This document shows, piece after piece, positions 50,739 to 60,198 of a stretch of 64,000 nucleotides of DNA (within the stretch, counting starts at the first letter, position 1; each line of letters starts with the position of its first letter). The DNA lies in assembly GCF_013181195.1 (NCBI RefSeq), contig NZ_SMZP01000001.1, positions 310,001 to 374,000 of the forward strand, written 5' to 3'. This DNA comes from Caulobacter sp. RHG1. GTDB taxonomy: Bacteria > Pseudomonadota > Alphaproteobacteria > Caulobacterales > Caulobacteraceae. Made by a program: the position numbers and the translations under genes. The notes below the pieces were generated by a model. It was not told the origin of the DNA, searched no databases, and saw only the letters and a list, made by a program, of their open reading frames with translations.

Positions 50739-52162
50739 TGACCAGCCTGCTCCGCCCCATCGGCGCCGTTTCCCTCCTGGCCGTGCTGAGCGCCTGCTCG
50801 CTGACGCCGGCCTATGAGACCCCCGCCCTGAAGACCGCGGCTCCCGCCCAGTTCAAGGCCATGAAGGGCTGGAAGATCGCCACACCGTCCGACCACCTGG
50901 ACCGCGGCGACTGGTGGACCCTGCTGGGCGACGCGCAGCTGAACGCCCTGGCCGAGCGGGTGAAGGTGGACAACCAGACCATCGCCGCCGCCGAAGCCAA
51001 CTACCGCCAGGCCAGAGCGCTCGTGCGCCAGCAGCGCGCCGGCCTGTTCCCGACCATCGACCTCTCGGGCTCGGGCACCCGCTCGGGCGGCGGCGGCACG
51101 ACCAGCGCGCCGGGCGCGGGCGGCAGCACCCGGGCCGGCGACACCCAGCGCTATCAGGTCGGCATCGGCGCCAGCTGGGAGCCGGACGTCTGGGGCCGCA
51201 TCCGCGCCAATATCAGCGGGGCCAAGGCCTCGGCCGAAGCCAGCGCGGCAGACCTCGCCGCCGCCCAGTTGTCGGCCCAGGGCGAGCTGGCCACCAGCTA
51301 CCTCGGCCTGCGCCGCGCCGACGCCGAGATCGCCATGATCGCCGCCACGGTCGAGGGCTATCAGCGCGTCGTCCAGATCACCCAGAACCGCTACGACGCC
51401 GGCATCGCCCCGCGCTCGGACGTGCTGCAGGCCCAGAGCACGCTGGCCACCGCCCGCTCGACCCTGGAAGGCCTGACCCAGGACCGCACCACCTTCGAGA
51501 ACGCCATCGCCGTCCTGGTCGGCGAGCCGGCCAGCACCTTCCGCCTGGCCGCCGACACGACGTGGCAGCCGGCCCCGCTGGAGATCCCCGTCGGCGTGCC
51601 CTCGACCCTGCTGGAGCGCCGCCCCGATGTGGCCGCCGCCGAGCGCCGGGTCGCCGCCGCCAACGCCGACATCGGCGTGGCCCGCGCCGCCTATTTCCCG
51701 ACCTTCAGCCTCAGCGCCCGGGGCAGCTCGACCTCCAGCGAGCTGGGCAATCTGCTCACTGCGACGGCCAACACCTGGTCGCTGGGCCTGTCGGTCGCCC
51801 AGACCCTGTTCGACGCCGGCGCGCGCCGGGCACAGGTCGCCCAGAGCCGCGCGGCCTATGACGCCACGGCCGCCAACTATCGCCAAACCGCGCTGACCGC
51901 CTTCGAGGATGTCGAGAACCAGCTGACGGCCGCCCGCACCCTGGAACGGCAATACGCCCTGCAACTGGAAGCCTCGCAGGCCGCCGACCAGACCGAGCAG
52001 ATGCTGCTGAACCAGTACCGCGCCGGCCAGGTGGTGTTCACCGACGTGGTCAACGCCCAGGCCTCGGCCCTGTCGGCCCGGCGCACCCTGCTGACCACGG
52101 TGGTCTCCCGTCAGACGACGGCGGTGGCCCTGGTCCAGGCCCTGGGCGGCGGCTGGCGCTAG
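50738..52162 (+). CDS. Outer-membrane efflux channel lipoprotein (NodT/OMF family)
   Basis: 474 residues. The start overlaps the preceding stop (TGATG). A lipoprotein signal (MTSLLRPIGAVSLLAVLSAC) is followed by the family's duplicated TolC-like helical/beta units: WWTLLGDAQLNALAERVKVDN, GASWEPDVWGRIRANISGAK, YDAGIAPRSDVLQAQSTLA, LLERRPDVAAAERRVAAANADIGVARA and YRAGQVVFTDVVNAQ. It provides the exit duct for the RND pump encoded upstream, making the operon a complete tripartite system. Confidence 0.93.
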   Translation: MTSLLRPIGAVSLLAVLSACSLTPAYETPALKTAAPAQFKAMKGWKIATPSDHLDRGDWWTLLGDAQLNALAERVKVDNQTIAAAEANYRQARALVRQQRAGLFPTIDLSGSGTRSGGGGTTSAPGAGGSTRAGDTQRYQVGIGASWEPDVWGRIRANISGAKASAEASAADLAAAQLSAQGELATSYLGLRRADAEIAMIAATVEGYQRVVQITQNRYDAGIAPRSDVLQAQSTLATARSTLEGLTQDRTTFENAIAVLVGEPASTFRLAADTTWQPAPLEIPVGVPSTLLERRPDVAAAERRVAAANADIGVARAAYFPTFSLSARGSSTSSELGNLLTATANTWSLGLSVAQTLFDAGARRAQVAQSRAAYDATAANYRQTALTAFEDVENQLTAARTLERQYALQLEASQAADQTEQMLLNQYRAGQVVFTDVVNAQASALSARRTLLTTVVSRQTTAVALVQALGGGWR

Positions 52163-52190
52163 GGCTGTCTGAACTCCGCCCACTCAACGC

Positions 52191-52317
52191 CCCCCATCCC
52201 CGAGTTTCCCCGCGAAGGCGGGGATCCAAGCTGACTTTCCAGATGTGGCGCCGCCTCGAACCTTCTTCAGGCGCAGCTTGGGTCCCCGCCTTCGCGGGGA
52301 AACTCGGATTGGGGTGG
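52191..52317. repeat. Large intergenic inverted repeat (REP/BIME-like)
   Basis: Two arms of about 42 bases, 52191-52232 and 52275-52317, are near-perfect inverted copies (CGAGTTTCCCCGCGAAGGCG in the left, its complement in the right) around a ~42-base loop. Each arm itself contains a nested CCCCGC-GAAG-GCGGGG hairpin. The element lies between the efflux operon and the thiolase operon and fills most of the gap. It looks like a dispersed palindromic repeat and may also end transcription. Confidence 0.85.
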
Positions 52318-52400
52318 TCCGGCTCCCATCAGAAACCGGTTGAGGCCGACCTCCCGCGACTCTAACGTTTGTTTGAGTGCGAAGACGGGAGAGCCTCGGG

Positions 52401-53599
<1,199 letters not shown>

Positions 53600-53600
<1 letters not shown>

Positions 53601-54754
53601 TGGACGCCGAACTGATCGAGGCCTTGCGCAGCACGGTTCGCGCCCTGTGCCGCGACTTCCCGCCGGCCTACTGGCGCGGCCTGGATCGCGAGAAGGCCTA
53701 TCCGACCGACTTCGTGGCGGCCATGACCAAGGCCGGCCTGCTGGGCGTGCTGATCCCGGAAGCGTACGGCGGCGGCGGCCTGGGACTCGCCGCGGCGGCG
53801 ACGATCCTGGAGGAGGTCCACGCCAGCGGCGGCAACGCCGCGGCCCTGCACGCCCAGATGTACACCATGGGCACGGTGCTGCGGCACGGCTCGCAGACGC
53901 AGAAGGACCTGTGGTTGCCGAAGATCGCCGACGGCTCGATCCGCTTGCAGGCGTTCGGCGTCACCGAGCCCACGGCCGGCACCGACACCACCTCGATCTC
54001 GACCTTCGCCCGCCGCGAAGGGGATACGTATGTCATCAACGGTCAGAAGGTCTGGACCAGCCGGGCCGAGCATTCCGACCTGATGGTGCTGCTGGCCCGC
54101 ACCACGCCCAAGGACCAGGTGCCCCGCAAAGCTGAGGGCTTGTCGGTGTTCCTGGTCGATATGCGCGCGGCCAAGGGGAACGGCCTGACGATCAAGCCGA
54201 TCGCCACCATGCTGAACCACGCCACCACCGAGATCTTCTTCGACAATCTGGTCATCCCCGCCGACAGCCTGATCGGCGAGGCGGGCAAGGGCTTCCGCTA
54301 CATTCTCGACGGCATGAACGCCGAGCGGATCCTGATCGGGGCCGAGTGCCTGGGCGATGCGGCCTGGCTGATCGGCAAGGCCCGCGACTACGCCAACGGC
54401 CGCGTCGTGTTCGGCCGGCCGATCGGCCAGAACCAGGGCGTGCAGTTCCCGATCGCCCGCGCCTACGCCCAGACCCACGCCGCGCGCCTGACCGTCTATG
54501 ACGCCGCCGCCCGCTATGACGCCGGGCTGCCGTGCGGCGAGCAGGCCAATATCGGCAAGATGCTGGCCTCGGAGGCCTCGTGGGCGGCGGCCGACATGTG
54601 CCTGCAGACCCACGGCGGCTTCGGCTTCGCCGAGGAGTACGACATCGAGCGCAAGTTCCGTGAGACGCGCCTCTATCAGGTGGCCCCGATCTCGACGAAC
54701 CTTATCCTGGCCTATGTCGCCGAGCACGTGCTCGGCCTGCCGCGGTCGTACTGA
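53600..54754 (+). CDS. Acyl-CoA dehydrogenase family protein
   Basis: 384 residues from a GTG at 53600, overlapping the thiolase stop by one base. FAD-dependent desaturation of an acyl-CoA is expected. Family signatures are FGVTEPTAGTDTTSISTFAR (about 122-141), VINGQKVWTSRAEHSDLMVL, RILIGAECLGDA, VQFPIARAYAQTHAARL and LQTHGGFGFAEEYDIERKFR. The usual catalytic-base segment (YEGTNEI-like) is replaced by YQVAPISTN, so the base may lie elsewhere, for example the Glu pair of GFAEEYD, or the substrate may be atypical. The operon context suggests degradation of a branched or dicarboxylic acyl-CoA. Confidence 0.87.
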
Positions 54755-55494
54755 TGATCCTGGCGGCCAGCGACCTGGCGCGGCTGGCGGCGGTGCTTGA
54801 TCGTGCCGAGACGCCGACGGAGGTCCCGCCCGCCTGGCACTGGGCGTGCCTGGCCAAGCCCGTGCGGCGCGCCGACCTAGGTCCCGATGGTCATCCCCTG
54901 CGCGATCCGTCCTTGCCGCCTCGGCGGATGTTCGCGGCGGCGGACCTTCGGTTTACAAAACCGCTGCACGCGGGCCTCGAGACCGAGCTCGTCGAGACCG
55001 TCGCCGCCGTTGAGGAGAAGGCCGGGAGCAGCGGCCCTCTGACCTTCGTCACTCTGGACCGAATGTTCAGCCAAGCCGGCGAAGTCTGCGTCACCGAGCG
55101 CCAGACGATCGTCTACACCGCCGCCCCGCCCGCGCCGCGCACGCCGGACGGGCCCTCGCCCGTGGCCGACTGGAGTGTCGAGACCCCTACTGGCCCGGTG
55201 CTGCTGGCGGCCTTCTCGGCGGCGACGTCCAACACGCACAGGATCCACTACGATCAGGCCTATGCGACGGGGGTCGAGGGCTATCCGGGCCTGGTGGTCC
55301 ATGGGCCGCTGATCGCGCTGTTGCTCCTGGAAGCGATGCCCAAGCGTCCGCTGAAGCGCTTCAGCTTCCGAGCGCTGAAGCCGGCCTTCGCGGGGGAAAC
55401 CATCGCGGCGCAGGGCCGCTGGGTCGAAAGCGGCGCGGAGCTGTGGGCGACCTGCGACAACGCGGTGCTGATGAAAGCGCGCGCCGAGTTCTGA
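54754..55494 (+). CDS. MaoC-like (hot-dog) enoyl-CoA hydratase, mesaconyl-CoA hydratase-like
   Basis: 246 residues, start overlapping the preceding stop (TGATG). Two hot-dog halves: the N-terminal part has PPRRMFAAADLRFTKPLHAG, the C-terminal part the hydratase-2-like SNTHRIHYDQAYATGVEGYP and LVVHGPLIALLLLE with the catalytic Asp/His. The layout matches the HTD2/mesaconyl-C4-CoA hydratase group (DUF/FAS1-type dehydratases). It hydrates a 2-enoyl-CoA made by the preceding dehydrogenase; a dedicated 3-hydroxyacyl-CoA dehydrogenase or lyase is not in the window. Confidence 0.75.
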   Translation: MILAASDLARLAAVLDRAETPTEVPPAWHWACLAKPVRRADLGPDGHPLRDPSLPPRRMFAAADLRFTKPLHAGLETELVETVAAVEEKAGSSGPLTFVTLDRMFSQAGEVCVTERQTIVYTAAPPAPRTPDGPSPVADWSVETPTGPVLLAAFSAATSNTHRIHYDQAYATGVEGYPGLVVHGPLIALLLLEAMPKRPLKRFSFRALKPAFAGETIAAQGRWVESGAELWATCDNAVLMKARAEF

Positions 55495-55497
55495 AAA

Positions 55498-55630
55498 CTC
55501 TCCTCCCCCTTTTGGGGGAGGGGGACCGCCGAACGGCGGTGGAGGGGCCAGCGCCGCCTAAGCCGTACAAGCCGCCTCCGTCTCGCCGCGCTTCGCGGCG
55601 ATCCACCTCCCCCAGTCGGGGGAGGAGAGA
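55498..55630. repeat. Intergenic mosaic palindromic repeat
   Basis: The gap between two convergent operons begins with TCCTCCCCCTTTTGGGGGAG and ends with CCTCCCCCAGTCGGGGGAGG. Inside are the palindromes CCGCCGAACGGCGG and CGCCGCGCTTCGCGGCG. This nested structure is typical of dispersed intergenic repeats in Caulobacter-like genomes and differs from the repeat at 52191. It may form a strong bidirectional transcription barrier. Confidence 0.8.
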
Positions 55631-55644
55631 TTATTTGCCCGCCG

Positions 55645-58038
55645 TCACCCCTCCAGCGTCGACATATCGAACCCGTGATACAGCGACAGGAACCGGAACG
55701 GGTGGCCGGGGACATACGCGTCGAACATCACGTTGTTGATGTCGCTCTCGGTGTCGAAGGTCCCGATCCTGGCGTCCGGCGCGTGCAAGGCCAGGTGATG
55801 GCGAGCCAGGTTCAGAGCCACCTGATCGATCCAGCGCGTAACCGTCTCGCGCGACAGCCGCTCGTCCAGATAGGCCCGCAGCCAGCGCAGCAGGATCGCC
55901 GTCGCGTCCGTCGGCCGAGCCAGCAGCAGGTTGGCGGTGATGCGCGAGCCGGCCTGCACATTGCGTTCGTTCTCGTTGATCACGAGATCGGCGTCGGCCC
56001 ATTGGTCCAGCAAGTCGGCCACCCCGCGTTGCAGCAGCAGGTCGATGTCGGAGACGAACACCGGCCGCTGGAGCAGGTCCAGCAGCGCGCCCAGGCGCTG
56101 GAAGCGCACCGACTGGTAGTGAGCGACCGGGATGTCGATAAGGCCTTTGGGCGGCGCCTCGTAGCACTTGGTGGTCACCGAGGCGGCGTCGAAGGCGTCG
56201 CCGGTGAAGATCACCCGCGGATCGTCGATCCCCACCGCCGCCACGGCCTCGGCTAGGCGATCGGCGCCGCCGATGACGTGAATGACCACCAGGAAGGGCG
56301 CGTCGGAATACTTGATCACCGACAGCGCCAGCAGGCGGGCATAGAGCTCGACATAGCGCAGGTCGGCGGCGGCGAAGAACACCACCTGGGCGCCCTGCCC
56401 GTCGGCATGGACCTGCAGGCCAGCCGCGTCGAGGATCTGGCCGTCGCCGGTCATGAAGGTCTGCGGACCGTCGTCGCGAGCGACCGGGGTCGGCGCGTCG
56501 ATGGCGGCGCCGGACATCGCCTCGGTCACCACGCGATAGTGGATCACCCAGTCGGTCCAGTCGGCGTCGGGCGCCTCGACCTTCAGGGCCAGGGCTTCGG
56601 ACAGCAGGGCCTCAAACAGCGCCAGACGCTCTGGCGTCATCGGCTGGCACAGGATCAGGCTGGCTGCGTCGTGGTAATATTTCAGCCGGCCCAGCGGATG
56701 CAGGCCGCTGTGCAGGTCGCGTGCGGTGGCGACCGCCTGGGCCAGCCCGCTGTCGATGTCGGCAGGAGTCTCGGCGTCGGACGGCGGCGCATCGCTGGAT
56801 ACGCCCTCGTAGAAGCGGCCCAACATGGCCAGGGCCTGCTCACGGGGCGGCAAGGCCCCCTCCCCGCCGACGATCTCGAAAGCCAGCCCGCCGCGCCAGC
56901 CGACCTGCAGTTCGAACCGCTCCGGCGCCTGGGACCAGACGGCCTCGCCGGGGAAGGTCAGGTGCTCGATCAGCGGCGTCTTGGGCGCCAGGGCGAGAAC
57001 GGCGCTGGCATGGTCTGCGGCCCAACGGTGATGGGCGTAGCCGCGATGCGCCCCCTCGGGCTTGAGCGCTTCCAGATAGCGCGAGGGCGTCGTGATCCAG
57101 CCGGCCTGCGCGATCAGCGGAAGGCGCTCCAGCAGCACCGACGGCCGCGCCAGGGTCTGCAGCACATGCGGCGCGACGCAGTAGTCGAAGCGGCCATGGC
57201 GGGCGACTTGGGCCAGGATAGCGCGATAGCTGTCAGGGTCCGAGAGGTCGCCCCCCAGGACCGCGTCAGACAGGTCCGCCGGCCAGCCCGCGGGTCCGCC
57301 GTCCAGCAGCAGCACGCGGAAGTCCGGGCTCTGGGCCTTGCGGTCGCGCAGGTGGGCGACGAGGCCGGAAAGGTCGTTCAGCGCCGTCAGCCTGCCAAAC
57401 TGCGAGGGCCGCGCCGTGCGCCGACGGAACAGCAGGTCCATCTGCAGCAAGCCGCCGTCCTGCACGCCACGCAGGCGGTGGAAGTCGGTGACGTCGACAG
57501 GGACGAAGCCCAAGGCCGCCAGTTGGGCGAACACCGCCTCGGCCGGGGCCGCGCCGGCGTTGTAGTTCACCAGCGAGATCTCGATCAGGATGTAGTCGGC
57601 CTGGCGCAGCACGGCCTCGCCGCCGCGCAAGACGTCCAGTTCGGAGCCTTGAGTGTCGATCTTGACGAAGTCGAAGCGGCGGCCCGGAAACAGGTCGTCG
57701 AGACGCGCCTTGCGCACCGGCTGGCGGATCGTCACCTCGTCGCGGAAGAAGTCGGTGTTCTCGCGATAGAGCGATGTGCCGGTCGACTGCAGCCATTCCT
57801 TGGTCAGGAACAGCTCGGCCTCCCCGTTCTCGTCCGAGGCGGCGGCCATGTGGCGCTCGAACGGCAGCTTGGCCAGCGCCTCCTCGCAGAACGGATTGGG
57901 CTCGACCATCGTCGGGGCGCAATCGGGGAACGCCTGGACGAAGGCGGCCGAAAAACTGCCGACATGGGCGCCGACGTCCAGCAGGGTGCGCGGCGCATAG
58001 CCGTCGAACTTCAGCGCCTCCAGCTGCTGGCGGTTCAT
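55645..58038 (-). CDS. FkbM methyltransferase fused to a GT-A-like glycosyltransferase (three regions)
   Basis: 797 residues from the ATG at 58038, overlapping the preceding stop (ATGA). Residues 15-195 are an FkbM-type SAM methyltransferase (LLDVGAHVGSFSAAFVQAFP, VKIDTQGSELDVLRGGEAVL). Residues about 215-520 hold a second domain that looks like a degenerate methyltransferase or binding module (FDYCVAPHVLQTLARPSVLL). Residues about 545-797 look like a GT-A glycosyltransferase: FFAAADLRYVELYARLLALS, then the DxD metal site VSDIDLLLQRG (about 661) and SRITANLLLARP. One chain could thus add and methylate a sugar. It follows the GT41 gene and the giant repeat protein gene, suggesting glycan elaboration on that protein. 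The domain calls in the middle are uncertain. Confidence 0.72.
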   Translation of the reverse strand: MNRQQLEALKFDGYAPRTLLDVGAHVGSFSAAFVQAFPDCAPTMVEPNPFCEEALAKLPFERHMAAASDENGEAELFLTKEWLQSTGTSLYRENTDFFRDEVTIRQPVRKARLDDLFPGRRFDFVKIDTQGSELDVLRGGEAVLRQADYILIEISLVNYNAGAAPAEAVFAQLAALGFVPVDVTDFHRLRGVQDGGLLQMDLLFRRRTARPSQFGRLTALNDLSGLVAHLRDRKAQSPDFRVLLLDGGPAGWPADLSDAVLGGDLSDPDSYRAILAQVARHGRFDYCVAPHVLQTLARPSVLLERLPLIAQAGWITTPSRYLEALKPEGAHRGYAHHRWAADHASAVLALAPKTPLIEHLTFPGEAVWSQAPERFELQVGWRGGLAFEIVGGEGALPPREQALAMLGRFYEGVSSDAPPSDAETPADIDSGLAQAVATARDLHSGLHPLGRLKYYHDAASLILCQPMTPERLALFEALLSEALALKVEAPDADWTDWVIHYRVVTEAMSGAAIDAPTPVARDDGPQTFMTGDGQILDAAGLQVHADGQGAQVVFFAAADLRYVELYARLLALSVIKYSDAPFLVVIHVIGGADRLAEAVAAVGIDDPRVIFTGDAFDAASVTTKCYEAPPKGLIDIPVAHYQSVRFQRLGALLDLLQRPVFVSDIDLLLQRGVADLLDQWADADLVINENERNVQAGSRITANLLLARPTDATAILLRWLRAYLDERLSRETVTRWIDQVALNLARHHLALHAPDARIGTFDTESDINNVMFDAYVPGHPFRFLSLYHGFDMSTLEG

Positions 58039-60050
58039 TGACCACCGTCCCAGAGGCGACCGTCGGCGGGCAGCGCCTTGAGCGCATGGCGGCGGGCCAG
58101 TTCGTGACGATAGAGGCCGTCCAGATCGGGCTCGGCCTGCATCTCGCGATGGTCCTGATCCAGGGCCAGGCCGATCTCCATATAGACCGGCAGATTGGTC
58201 AGGTTCGGACGCGGCCGCTGGCCGGCCTGATACTCGGCGATCATCTCGCCGTAGAGCGCTTCCAGCTTGCCGGCCAGCAGGTCCATGTCGAACAGCACGC
58301 AGGTGTCGCGGTTGGCCGCCAGTGTCGCACGCAGGGCGTCGGCCTTGCCGCGATCGGCGCCGATCTCGACGGCCTTCTCGACATAGGCCTCGCCGCTGTC
58401 GACCACCAGTTCGGGCAGGCCGGCGGCGGAGACCAGGCTGCCGCAGACGCGCGAGGCGAAGCTGCGGCCCGGCCACGTCAGGACCGGCACGGCCATCCAC
58501 AACGCGTCAGAGGCCGTGGTATGGGCGCCGTACGGGGTGGTGTCCAGGAACAGGTCCGCCAGGCGATAGCGCGCCAGGTGATAGGCGTTCTGCATCTTCG
58601 GGGCGAAGACCAGGCGCATGCGATCGACGCCGCGAGCCTCGGCGGAGTCGCGCAGGCGGGCGTTGGTCTCGGGCGTACTGTCCAACAGCCACAGCACCGA
58701 GCCCGGTGTGCGCTTCAGGATCTCCATCCAGCGGTCGAAGACGTGCGGCGTGATCTTCTGCGTGCCGTTGAAGCAGCAGAACACGAAGCCGTCCTCGGGC
58801 AGGCCGGCCTCGGCGCGGGTCGGGTGCTCGTCGGCCACCTTCCGGCGGCGGTCATTGGGCTGGTAGCAGGGAAGGCGCCGCACGGCTTCGGAGTAGTAGT
58901 GCTCCATCTCCGGCGGGATCACCGCGGGATCGCCGATGATGTAGTGGTGGTAGTCGCTGCCCATGGTGCCGGGATAGCCCAGCCAGTTGACGAGGATCGG
59001 CGCCGGTCGGCGGGCGAAGACCGAAGTGCGGGCGTCGCGCGTGTGGCCGTTGACGTCCACCAGGATGTCGATGCCGTCATCGACGATGCGCTGGGCCGCT
59101 TCGTCGTCGGACATCGGACGGATGTCGGTGAAATGCTCGGCGGCGGCGCGGATACGGGTGTTGAGGCCGTCGCTGGATTCCTGACCGCAGTAATAGGCGA
59201 AGACCTCGACCTTGGACTTGTCGTGCACCTCGAACAGCTCGGCCATCAGATAGCCGACGGCGTGGTCGCGCAGATCCGACGAGATGTAGCCGATGCGCGG
59301 GCGGCGGCCGGCCAGATCAATGGGGGCGTCGCGGCGATCGGTGCGGATCTGCTCGGCGGTGACCTTGGCCTCGCGCTCGCTGAACCGATTGGCGGCGCCC
59401 AACTGCAGCAAGGCGTCGTCGGTATAGGCGGCCACCGACAGCGGATTGACGCCTGACAGCAGGGTCTCGCGGCTGAGGCGTTCGCCGGGCAGGACGGCCG
59501 GCCACTTGCACTGCGACAGGCGCGTGGCGACCAGCTGGCCGATCACGTCCATGGCGTGGGGATCGAGATCGGCGGCGCGCTGCAGGGCCAGCTCGGCGCG
59601 CGAGGGCTGCTGCATCTCGCCCAGCACGCGGGCGATCTGCTTGAGGCAGGTGAAGGCGTAGCTGACGCCCATGCCGTTCATCACCGCCGGCCGATTGGCG
59701 CCCGTCTCCCAGGTGGCGATGGCCAGTTCGTGCAGGCCCAGGCGTTCCTGCAGGCCGCCCAGATTGACATAGGCCGGCAGGAAGTCGGCGTTCAGCGCGA
59801 TCGCTGCCTCCAAGGACGCCACCGCCGCGACGTTGTCGCCCAGACCTGACTGCAGGACCGCGCGGTTGAAGTGCGCCACGCACAGCTGTGGGTGATCGGG
59901 GTGGAAGCGGATCCAGATGTTGTAGGCCTGGTCGGCCAAGGCGGGCTTGTCGCCCTGCCCCAGCTGGATCGCCAGGGCGATCGCGTCGCCCAGCGGACAG
60001 GCGTCCGCGGTCAGGGTGCTGATGAGGTCCAGCGTATCGACGTCGGCCAT
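58035..60050 (-). CDS. GT41 (OGT/SPINDLY-like) protein glycosyltransferase with TPR region
   Basis: 671 residues from the ATG at 60050. Residues about 30-200 are TPR-like (AHFNRAVLQSGLGDNVAAVA, AYVNLGGLQERLGLHELAIA). Residues about 250-630 match the catalytic region of O-GlcNAc transferase: RIGYISSDLRDHAVGYLMAE with the OGT active-site His position, VNGHTRDARTSVFARRPAPI, NWLGYPGTMGSDYHHYIIGD, CFNGTQKITPHVFDRWMEIL with the UDP-binding Lys, and TTPYGAHTTASDALWMAVPV. OGT-type enzymes attach a sugar to Ser/Thr. It lies 148 bases downstream of a giant Ser/Thr-rich repeat protein on the same strand, the obvious candidate acceptor. Confidence 0.9.
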   Translation of the reverse strand: MADVDTLDLISTLTADACPLGDAIALAIQLGQGDKPALADQAYNIWIRFHPDHPQLCVAHFNRAVLQSGLGDNVAAVASLEAAIALNADFLPAYVNLGGLQERLGLHELAIATWETGANRPAVMNGMGVSYAFTCLKQIARVLGEMQQPSRAELALQRAADLDPHAMDVIGQLVATRLSQCKWPAVLPGERLSRETLLSGVNPLSVAAYTDDALLQLGAANRFSEREAKVTAEQIRTDRRDAPIDLAGRRPRIGYISSDLRDHAVGYLMAELFEVHDKSKVEVFAYYCGQESSDGLNTRIRAAAEHFTDIRPMSDDEAAQRIVDDGIDILVDVNGHTRDARTSVFARRPAPILVNWLGYPGTMGSDYHHYIIGDPAVIPPEMEHYYSEAVRRLPCYQPNDRRRKVADEHPTRAEAGLPEDGFVFCCFNGTQKITPHVFDRWMEILKRTPGSVLWLLDSTPETNARLRDSAEARGVDRMRLVFAPKMQNAYHLARYRLADLFLDTTPYGAHTTASDALWMAVPVLTWPGRSFASRVCGSLVSAAGLPELVVDSGEAYVEKAVEIGADRGKADALRATLAANRDTCVLFDMDLLAGKLEALYGEMIAEYQAGQRPRPNLTNLPVYMEIGLALDQDHREMQAEPDLDGLYRHELARRHALKALPADGRLWDGGQ

Positions 60051-60162
60051 GATCTTCCCGGAGACAAAAAGCGGTGGGCGTCCGCACGCGCAACCTGCGT
60101 GCGACTCGGCCGAGCGCGATCATGCCATGGCGGGATAACGTCGACCAATGGCCGAGCCGGAT

Positions 60163-60191
60163 CCGCCGCCCACGCTATGCGCGGGCGGCGG
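60163..60191 (-). terminator. Hairpin just after the repeat-protein gene
   Basis: CCGCCGCCC (60163-60171) and GGGCGGCGG (60183-60191) form a nine-base stem around an 11-base loop, beginning seven bases after the repeat-protein stop on the minus strand. No T-run follows, so it may protect the 3' end or partly terminate, letting some transcripts continue into the glycosyltransferase gene. Confidence 0.5.
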
Positions 60192-60198
60192 TGATTTC

